This document shows positions 57,555 through 64,000 of a stretch of DNA of 64,000 bases, piece after piece. Position numbers and translations under genes: made by a program. Positions within the stretch are counted from its first letter, which is position 1; the number at the start of each line of letters is the position of its first letter. Location of the stretch: assembly GCA_947493575.1 (NCBI GenBank), contig CANLRQ010000005.1:62001-126000 (forward strand). The letters run 5' to 3'. This DNA comes from an uncultured Marinomonas sp. (GTDB lineage: Bacteria > Pseudomonadota > Gammaproteobacteria > Pseudomonadales > Marinomonadaceae). The notes under the pieces were generated by a model. That model was not told where the DNA came from and made no database searches. It saw nothing but the letters and a program-made list of their open reading frames with translations.

Positions 57555-59249
57555 CTAAGCTTTAAACTGACTCAAATTAACATTTAAATCCGTCAGGCGC
57601 ATTTCAATATCATCGTTAGCTTGCGCTGCGCTGCTTGTTTCTGCGGTGGTTTTAGAGGCAAGATTATTAATGTTTTGCAGGTTATTTTGCATTTCATGGG
57701 CAACTGCAGACTGTTCTTCCGCTGCCGCTGCAATTTGAGCATTTACATCAGAAATTTGACTTACTGCCGCTGCTGCACCGTCAAAAATGTCGGCAGCTAC
57801 CATACTCTTTTGTAAACACTCTTTTGATACTTCACTGCCTTTATCCATACTCTTCATGGCATTTGTTGCTTCTTTCTGCAAATTCTCAACCAATGCTTGA
57901 ATATCAACCGTTGAACTTTGAGTTCGTTGAGCAAGAGAACGAACTTCATCGGCAACAACCGCAAAACCTCGACCCGTTTCTCCCGCTCTTGCAGCTTCTA
58001 TTGCAGCATTTAGTGCCAATAAATTCGTTTGTTCTGCAATGCTTTGAATCGTTTCAAGCACCATGCCAATATTATTTGTTTCCTCAACTAAAGCACTAAT
58101 ATCATTGCGAGCACTTTCAACATCATTGGATAGGCTTTGAATAATGCTTTGTATTTCTGTCGCCGACTCTTTACCTTCAAGCACTTTAATTTGCACGCCT
58201 TGAGCAATTTCCGCCGCGTTAATTGTATTTTTAGCGACTTCATCCGTTGCTTGACTCATTTCAGTCATAGAATTAACTGCTGTAGTCATCTCTTCGCGTT
58301 GAGCATCAACCAACTTCAAAGCATTCTTAATCACATCATTTGCTTGATTAGACGAACCTGAAAGTAATGAAGATGAGTTATTCACACCTTGTATAATACT
58401 CTGCAACTTATTCATAAAATGATCAAAAGAATTAGAAACATCACCTACTTCGTCTCTTGATTTATTATTAATACGCTGAGTAAGGTCACCATCTCCATTT
58501 GAGATTTCTTCAATCCTGCTCTGCAAATGCTTAATAGGATTAATGATGGATCTACCAATAACTACAGGGAGAATTGCCGCGATAATAACTGAAATAATTA
58601 AAATCGTACTGATTATTTTGATGCCTTCTAACTCATCTGCTTCGGCTTGGTTAGCAGATTCAAGAGAGAATTCTTGTACTGTTTTCAATAATTGCACCAG
58701 CTTTTCATCTAGAAGATGGTTACTGGTTTCCAACTGTTTCAAGCCACCTAAAGCAGCTTTTATACCGCTGCCTTCTATGGTTTTGATAAATTCAAAGGTA
58801 TCAGCCTCTAATAAATAGAAGCTTTTTTCCGCGTCACGTATTTCATTATAAAACTGAGAGTACTTTTGCTCGGCTACATCATTGTGAGCATTGTCGAGCA
58901 AGTTTTTTATATCCGTTTTAATAACTGCAATTTCATCGTGCAAGTACGTCAGTTTGGTTTTTAACGATTCGCGAAGGGCTAGTGTTTCTTTTGAATTAGG
59001 GTGGTTTTCAAGAGCATCATATAATTCATGTGATACCAGTTTCTCAAAGGCCACCTCTTGCAGAAGCTGATGTTCAGTCAATTCCGTAATTTCTGCTGCT
59101 AACGGAATATTTTCATGGGCAATTTGTGTGATTTCAGCTCCAATTTTAAACATTTGCGTTAACCCAAACCATCCTACTAAAAGAATGAGCAACAGCTGAG
59201 TAAAACCCATCAAAAAATTCTTATGGATAATCTTTAAAGAACCTAGCAT
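57555..59249 (-). CDS. Methyl-accepting chemotaxis protein
   Basis: From the ATG at 59249 the protein has 564 residues: TM1 ([12 protein letters not shown]), a helical periplasmic four-helix-type sensor (about 35-195), TM2 ([21 protein letters not shown]), a HAMP domain, and a long cytoplasmic coiled coil with the hairpin tip [19 protein letters not shown] and [15 protein letters not shown]. The tip interacts with CheA and CheW. An ATG 16 codons upstream would add a charged tail and is less likely. The ligand is unknown. Confidence 0.93.
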   Translation of the reverse strand: MLGSLKIIHKNFLMGFTQLLLILLVGWFGLTQMFKIGAEITQIAHENIPLAAEITELTEHQLLQEVAFEKLVSHELYDALENHPNSKETLALRESLKTKLTYLHDEIAVIKTDIKNLLDNAHNDVAEQKYSQFYNEIRDAEKSFYLLEADTFEFIKTIEGSGIKAALGGLKQLETSNHLLDEKLVQLLKTVQEFSLESANQAEADELEGIKIISTILIISVIIAAILPVVIGRSIINPIKHLQSRIEEISNGDGDLTQRINNKSRDEVGDVSNSFDHFMNKLQSIIQGVNNSSSLLSGSSNQANDVIKNALKLVDAQREEMTTAVNSMTEMSQATDEVAKNTINAAEIAQGVQIKVLEGKESATEIQSIIQSLSNDVESARNDISALVEETNNIGMVLETIQSIAEQTNLLALNAAIEAARAGETGRGFAVVADEVRSLAQRTQSSTVDIQALVENLQKEATNAMKSMDKGSEVSKECLQKSMVAADIFDGAAAAVSQISDVNAQIAAAAEEQSAVAHEMQNNLQNINNLASKTTAETSSAAQANDDIEMRLTDLNVNLSQFKA

Positions 59250-59553
59250 TTTTATTATTCTCTCTATTTTCAAGAAGATATTTGTGCATTTTTTCATAGG
59301 CTGCTGAACACGAAATAATAGAAAAGGCTTAAAATCTCATTTCAAAACAGCGTATTAATAGCAACCTTATGATAGAAGCCAAGATTCTAAATGCTAGGAG
59401 GAAGATAAAACAAGATCCATTAATATATTATTACAATAAAGCAAGGATCGACTGCTTCGCTTGCCTAAAAAACCACAACCCACAAAGAAAACCATGACAT
59501 TCATCATGATTTTAGCAAATAAACTTTTTTGTAAGGTAACGAGACTCTATGAA
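59250..59553. other. Intergenic region upstream of the chemoreceptor gene
   Basis: About 300 bp of AT-rich sequence between the chemoreceptor start and the GGDEF remnant. It must contain the chemoreceptor promoter; flagellar-type sigma-28 boxes could not be placed with confidence. No repeat recognised. Confidence 0.35.
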
Positions 59554-59781
59554 TTAAGGTGAGCATTCTTTATATTTTTGTTTTTTCACTTCATACATAC
59601 GCTCATCGGCCAGCATCAAGCTGTCTTCTATATTCATACTATCTAAATCGAGAGAGATGCCCCCAATACTTACACTTAAGGAAACATCAGATACAGCGCT
59701 TTGTAGCTCTTTCTTCATTTTTGATAACTGATGATCCAACACCAACTTTTCAGCATCTAACACATCACATCTCCTTGACAT
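59554..59781 (-). pseudogene. C-terminal remnant of a GGDEF (diguanylate cyclase) gene
   Basis: The 75-codon frame encodes the last third of a GGDEF domain: VSLSVSIGGISLDL and SLMLADERMYEVKKQ are the characteristic final strand and helix. The GG(D/E)EF active site and everything before it are absent; upstream sequence shows no continuation in any frame. An internal ATG with AAGGAG nearby (59781) could allow translation, but the product could not make cyclic di-GMP. It is best read as a truncated gene. Confidence 0.7.
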
Positions 59782-60032
59782 TGAACAATGACAATTGAGT
59801 TTAAATCGTTTTAAGTAATTTTAGAGCCATGTTTTACTTTTAACTCTATTGCTTTTAATAAGGTGAGACCTCAGCATAAGGTCTGATTTTCTCAGTTAGT
59901 TACAATTTTATGATAAATTGGAATAAACGGATTGATTTTTTGGTTTATTTTGCTCTTTTGACACCATAACCCAATGCCTTGGGCATATTTAGATACATTT
60001 ATCCTGCGATTTCAAGGTTAAAATACCATCTA

Positions 60033-61556
60033 TTACGATAGCTCAGATTTAATCTTCTGCTTTATCATTGTCGTTGAAATACCTTGTGTTTTTGGGGCAA
60101 ACACCACTTTTATTCCATCTTGTTGCAATCTCAGGGTTAATGCATTCCACCTTTCTGAACCTTCCCACTCCTCACCACAAACCACAACATTAATATTCAA
60201 ACTATGAATCCACTGAGCCGCTTTTTCAGTTTCAGCTAACGGGTAAGCAACTAAAACCGCTTCATCCACAATAGAAAAAGATGCAATAAGGTTTAATCTC
60301 ATCTCCTGAGACATTATTGGGGTATAACCTTTGCTTTTTTGGCAAAACGCATCTTGAGAAACACCCACAATTAATGAATCCCCTTGTTTGCTAGAGAAAT
60401 TAAGATAATTCAAATGGCCTTGATGAAATAAGTCAAAGTATCCTAGAGCCAAGACGCGGGTAGGCTGGTGAACCTTTTTTTCAACTTCGGTAAGCTCTAT
60501 TACCTTTATTAAATGCTCTTGTACTGCTTGAAGAACATAATTGCTAGGTGCATGAATCAGTAATGTTTCAACATTTCTCAAAGCCTTCTTATATTGACCA
60601 CGAGAGCAATAAACATACAGGCGTGAGTAACCATAACAGTAGGACAACCATGAAAATAAACGCTGATTTCTTGCACAAATAATCGTATCAAACAAGGGAT
60701 CAGGAAGACGCCATTCCTCACCGTATAATGCAACTAAAAATTCAATTGGTTTTTTTAAATGCCAAACATCGCCAAAAGGTGTTGCTTTTGAAGTAAGAGA
60801 AACCTCTGGAAAATACGTAATACGGTTCCATTCAAATGGTACATTATCCATCCATAACCCTGAAATGGCCTCACCTGTTTGAGTATCCGTACCATAACCA
60901 CAAACATCCATGATAATGCCTGTTTTCTTATGTTTCATACATCGAGGGTTTATCAAATCGTATGATCGAGCAACTTCCTCCCATCCCAATGACTCCAAAA
61001 GATCAAGCGTTTTTGACATTTGTAACCATTCAACACCGATATCAATGTCCTTATCATTTTCTAATAATTGCCCTTCCCGCTCCAGCCCCAATAAAGTACC
61101 CGCAGCAGCAAAGGCAAAAACACCCGCTTGTTTTAATTGAGCTAAGGTGGTCCAAAGCAGCTCTTCTCCTGCTTTACGATCAAATCCTTGAAGGTTTTTT
61201 TTGAAAGCAGCATCCAAAAAAGAATCAGTGGATGACAAAGACTGCTGATTTATCAATACAGATAGAGCCTGATGAAACGCCTCCGAAGCTTCAGGTAATT
61301 GCTTATTTTGACGATAGCATTGCCCTAAAACATAATAACCATCTGCAATATATGGCTGATTTAAAAGCGCTCTTTTTAAAGTTTCAATCCAGTCTGGCCC
61401 AGTGCCTCGTACAAGCGCAATTTGAGCCAAATACAAAGGCGCAATAAAAGAATTAGGAAAACGTTTCTCAAGTTCAATAAAGGCGCTTTCAGCCTCTTGG
61501 TAACGCCCTGCATTAAAGTGATCTAAAGCACTGGTTATTTGAGAGTCTTGTAGCAT
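60033..61556 (-). CDS. Three-domain fusion: TPR, LicD-like nucleotidyltransferase and cytidylyltransferase
   Basis: From the ATG at 61556 (AGGAAAC upstream; a TTG six codons earlier is less likely) the protein has 507 residues. The N-terminal TPR-like region (about 1-110) has FNAGRYQEAESAFIELEKRF. The middle domain (about 130-300) has AGTLLGLEREGQLLENDKDIDIG, the pattern of LicD/nucleotidyltransferase-fold phosphotransferases. The C-terminal part (about 365-507) is a cytidylyltransferase with LGYFDLFHQGH (378-381 HxGH) and ISTTMIKQKI, as in TagD. Together these suggest activation and transfer of a phospho-alcohol to surface glycans, but no glycan genes are near. Cytoplasmic, single-gene unit. 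Confidence 0.8.
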   Translation of the reverse strand: MLQDSQITSALDHFNAGRYQEAESAFIELEKRFPNSFIAPLYLAQIALVRGTGPDWIETLKRALLNQPYIADGYYVLGQCYRQNKQLPEASEAFHQALSVLINQQSLSSTDSFLDAAFKKNLQGFDRKAGEELLWTTLAQLKQAGVFAFAAAGTLLGLEREGQLLENDKDIDIGVEWLQMSKTLDLLESLGWEEVARSYDLINPRCMKHKKTGIIMDVCGYGTDTQTGEAISGLWMDNVPFEWNRITYFPEVSLTSKATPFGDVWHLKKPIEFLVALYGEEWRLPDPLFDTIICARNQRLFSWLSYCYGYSRLYVYCSRGQYKKALRNVETLLIHAPSNYVLQAVQEHLIKVIELTEVEKKVHQPTRVLALGYFDLFHQGHLNYLNFSSKQGDSLIVGVSQDAFCQKSKGYTPIMSQEMRLNLIASFSIVDEAVLVAYPLAETEKAAQWIHSLNINVVVCGEEWEGSERWNALTLRLQQDGIKVVFAPKTQGISTTMIKQKIKSELS

Positions 61557-61609
61557 AATCAAGTTTCCTATCAATCTTTAAACTGTACGCATTGTAACAT
61601 CACAGAATG

Positions 61610-62479
61610 TTATACAATGGATTGTGTAATCGCGATATCAAAAGCAGACAGCAACTTGTCTTTACCTGCTTGTCGATGTGACAAAAGAGTCATCTCTCGT
61701 TGATATTCCATTATATCGATTGTATGTAATTCAGGAGCCATTGAATTTAGCCCTTCCCATTTAGGAATAATCGACACTCCCATATTTTGTTTAACCATTA
61801 AAACAATACTTTCAAGAGAGTCAATGTCACACAACAGATTCACCGCAAAGCCTTTTTTAACTATTAAGCTATCCAAGTATTGATTCGCAATTACTCCACC
61901 CCATGAGCCTTTATCATATTGAATATATGGTCTGTTTTTTAAAGCCACATCAATGGAAGGGTGTTCATCATAACTGATAAGGCACAAAGGCTCTGAAAAT
62001 AAGTCATGACGCTTTAGCACTTTCGGCAATTCAAAACGAGGAGCAACTACAATCGCCAAGTCCAGTCGCTTATCTAATAAAGCTTGATACAAATCTTGAG
62101 AGGATCCTGGCACAATTTTCAGTAATAAGTTAGGCGTATGTAAGGCTAAATACTGGATAGTACGAGGCAATAAACCGATGAGTGTGCTAGAAACAACACC
62201 CATGTTTAATACTCCAGACAAGCCGGTATCATCAAGATCATGACGAATTTGCTCGACCTCAAAAATGATTTTATTTAAACGAGGTAAAATTCGTAAGCAA
62301 TCGTCCGTCGGTCTTGCTGTATGCCCAGTGCGGCTTAGCAAACGAGTTTCTAATAAGGTTTCAAGCGTTTGAATCCTCTGACTAATCGCTGCAGCAGTAA
62401 CATTCTCCTTACGTGCTGCGGCGGCAATCGAGCCCGTTTCAATAACAGAAATTAAACTTTGAAGAAAACGCGTATCCAA
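61610..62479 (-). CDS. LysR-family transcriptional regulator
   Basis: The 289-residue protein has the N-terminal winged helix (FLQSLISVIETGSIAAAARK, TAAAISQRIQTLETLLE) and a periplasmic-binding-protein-like effector domain. It is divergent from the VOC and 2-hydroxyacid dehydrogenase genes (113 bp between) and, as usual for LysR proteins, probably regulates them. Confidence 0.92.
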   Translation of the reverse strand: MDTRFLQSLISVIETGSIAAAARKENVTAAAISQRIQTLETLLETRLLSRTGHTARPTDDCLRILPRLNKIIFEVEQIRHDLDDTGLSGVLNMGVVSSTLIGLLPRTIQYLALHTPNLLLKIVPGSSQDLYQALLDKRLDLAIVVAPRFELPKVLKRHDLFSEPLCLISYDEHPSIDVALKNRPYIQYDKGSWGGVIANQYLDSLIVKKGFAVNLLCDIDSLESIVLMVKQNMGVSIIPKWEGLNSMAPELHTIDIMEYQREMTLLSHRQAGKDKLLSAFDIAITQSIV

Positions 62480-62592
62480 AAGATTTCCTTACGATGAAAC
62501 AAACAAAAAGATAGTATCTCTTTTGAAAGAAGATTGCTAATTTATCACCTATCATCCTTTCATAACAGACTGAATAAAGGGGAGCACTCGTT

Positions 62593-63006
62593 ATGAACTC
62601 TATTTTTCACTTAGCATTTAATGTAACAGATTTAGAAGTAGCCTGTAATTTTTATACTCATGTATTAGGCTGCGAGCAAGGTAGAAGAACCAACACTTGG
62701 GTCGATTACAATTTCTTCGGCCATCAACTCTCATTACATCTTGGCCAGCCATTTCATGTAGAACCTACAGGTAAAGTTGATAACATAGCCGTTCCTATGC
62801 CGCATTTCGGTGCTATTCTACCGTTAGATCAATGGCAAGCACTGGCTGAGAAACTGCAAACACTCAAGACGACATTTATCATTCCTCCTGGCATTCGCTT
62901 TGAAGGGCAAGCCGGGGAACAACACACCATGTTTTTCAATGACCCTTTCGGCAACCCTCTCGAATTCAAAAGTTTCGCTAATGTTGATCAGGTATTTCAA
63001 TCATGA
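62593..63006 (+). CDS. VOC-family (glyoxalase/dioxygenase fold) protein
   Basis: The 137-residue protein has two beta-alpha-beta-beta-beta modules: FHLAFNVTDLEVACNFYTHV with a metal-ligand His early on, and a closing FNDPFGNPLEFKSF with Glu, the usual metal site. The wide family includes lyases, isomerases and dioxygenases; the segment between modules (PMPHFGAILPLDQW) is shared with uncharacterised members. It overlaps the next gene by four bases (ATGA), indicating one operon. Confidence 0.85.
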   Translation: MNSIFHLAFNVTDLEVACNFYTHVLGCEQGRRTNTWVDYNFFGHQLSLHLGQPFHVEPTGKVDNIAVPMPHFGAILPLDQWQALAEKLQTLKTTFIIPPGIRFEGQAGEQHTMFFNDPFGNPLEFKSFANVDQVFQS

Positions 63007-63962
63007 AAACCATCGCATTTATTCATTCTATAGACAAAATCAGTCAAGATAACTGGCTTGCTCAATTCAATACCTTACTACCAGATGAAACCATTGTTTT
63101 AGCAGAACAATTAACCGACACCCAAGCAAGCCAAATCGAATTAGCCATTGTTGCCAACCCAAGTGTCGATGCCTTAAAGCGTTTCCCGAATTTAATCTGG
63201 GTACAAAGTTTATGGGCAGGTGTTGAAAAAATAGTCGACACTTTTCGTCTACTTAACTCTGAAAAAGAGCACCCGACTCAGCTTGTCAGGCTAATCGACC
63301 CTTACCTTGCAGAGACAATGGCCGAAGCAGTACTAACGTGGAGCCTATATTTATACCGAAATATTCCCGAATACATGCAGCAACAAAAGCAGAAAGTTTG
63401 GAACCCTATCCCTTGCCCTAATATTGAAACAGTACAAGTATCTGTATTAGGTACGGGAGAGCTTGGTACCGTATCAATGGAAGCTTTAGTCAGCCAAGGC
63501 TTTAATGTGAACAGCTGGAGCCGAGGCCACAAAGACATAAAAAATGTGACTCACTACTCTGAGAAAGAAGGACTGAACTCCCTACTGCAAAAAACAGACA
63601 TTCTCATCTGTTTATTACCTTTAACTGACCACACTTACAAATTACTCAACAAAAAAACGTTAGGTCTACTCCCAAAAGGAGCTAAAGTGATTAATTTCGC
63701 CCGTGGTGGCATCATCAACCACGATGATCTAATAAACGCACTCGATACCGGTCATTTGTCACACGCTGTTTTAGATGTGTTTGAAAAAGAGCCACTCACA
63801 AAAGACAGCCCTCTCTGGCACCACCCGAAAGTGTCTGTCTTGCCCCACATATCTGCCACAACAAACGTAGAAACAGCGTCTAAGATTGTCGCAGATAACA
63901 TTAAAAATTTTCGTATTAACGGTGCCATACCAGAGTCGGTTGATTTAGAGAAAGGGTATTGA
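63003..63962 (+). CDS. D-isomer-specific 2-hydroxyacid dehydrogenase (GhrA-like)
   Basis: The 319-residue NAD(P)-dependent enzyme has the nucleotide motif VLGTGELG, then RGHK as a likely NADPH-preferring basic site, and the catalytic residues Arg in NFARGGI, Glu in FEKEPL and His in LPHISA. Length and features resemble glyoxylate/hydroxypyruvate reductase GhrA. Its coupling to a VOC gene and the divergent LysR regulator suggests a small catabolic unit. The gene ends 38 bp before the window edge. Confidence 0.9.
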   Translation: MKTIAFIHSIDKISQDNWLAQFNTLLPDETIVLAEQLTDTQASQIELAIVANPSVDALKRFPNLIWVQSLWAGVEKIVDTFRLLNSEKEHPTQLVRLIDPYLAETMAEAVLTWSLYLYRNIPEYMQQQKQKVWNPIPCPNIETVQVSVLGTGELGTVSMEALVSQGFNVNSWSRGHKDIKNVTHYSEKEGLNSLLQKTDILICLLPLTDHTYKLLNKKTLGLLPKGAKVINFARGGIINHDDLINALDTGHLSHAVLDVFEKEPLTKDSPLWHHPKVSVLPHISATTNVETASKIVADNIKNFRINGAIPESVDLEKGY

Positions 63963-64000
63963 AGTGTATTATTTAACCAGCGTCACAATGCAAGCAGTGA

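Noticed and set aside
59861-59890. GAGACCTCAGCATAAGGTCTG as a family-B copy
   Set aside because: It is only a short AGACC/GGTCT hairpin; the shared internal block and the TTTGCACGA part are absent.

Overview
The window looks like a chromosomal segment of an AT-rich marine gammaproteobacterium, most likely an Oceanospirillales member close to Marinomonas. This is inferred from gene content (ybiT, metH, pepN, glpG, nadK, ydiJ, pgm, hpf, proS, cysB, minCDE, tas) and protein style, not from a search. No rRNA, tRNA, CRISPR array, integrase or full-length insertion sequence was seen. Most of the window is ordinary housekeeping sequence with well-formed intrinsic terminators between units.

Left edge (1-3.1 kb): a compact diversity-generating retroelement (DGR) on the minus strand. 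In transcription order it holds a secreted PEGA plus FGE-sulfatase-like target whose C-terminus carries the variable repeat (VR), an Avd-type accessory protein, a DGR reverse transcriptase, and an adenine-rich template repeat (TR). VR and TR align without gaps over 113 bp with 19 mismatches. Eighteen of these fall on template-strand adenines, the hallmark of adenine-directed mutagenic retrohoming. The target reading frame is broken by an apparent 1-base loss at a G5 tract upstream of the VR. A second secreted protein starts just after the TR and leaves the window.

3.2-24.8 kb: core metabolism and maintenance. It contains an ABC-F ATPase (YbiT), metH with an SRPBCC gene wedged between it and the corrinoid adenosyltransferase gene, a coiled-coil lipoprotein with a C-terminal membrane helix, pepN, DUF2797 and DUF1315 genes, rhomboid glpG, nadK, a PLP enzyme, the large FAD/Fe-S oxidoreductase ydiJ, a spermidine-synthase-fold protein and pgm.

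24.9-43.2 kb: a FabH-like ketosynthase divergent from a patatin lipase, hpf, a VTT-domain/flavin disulfide reductase fusion, a large DUF2786 protein of unknown role, an SMP-30 lactonase, proS, an arsC-wrbA-DUF2069 operon, cysB divergent from a TauE permease, a DAHP synthase, an aldo-keto reductase and minCDE.

43.2-57.2 kb: an envelope and signalling region. Two RstAB-like two-component systems lie 4 kb apart. The first has its kinase and regulator genes separated by a small secreted acidic protein gene that overlaps a TPR/beta-barrel gene resembling Slam (DUF560, type XI secretion). A second small paralogue with the same QWGEW motif lies upstream of the kinase. The second system sits downstream of DUF3019 and MipA/OmpV genes. 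A MocR regulator carrying a 15-bp tandem repeat is divergent from a DMT transporter; PEBP and AraC genes follow.

57.5-64 kb: a chemoreceptor, a truncated GGDEF remnant, an unusual TPR-LicD-cytidylyltransferase fusion, and a LysR regulator divergent from a VOC protein and a 2-hydroxyacid dehydrogenase.

Two families of short non-autonomous inverted-repeat elements (MITE-like) are scattered through 23-46 kb. One has IS5-type ends and CTAG flanks. The other has GAGACCTTTGCACGA-type ends and clusters around the first two-component/secretion locus.
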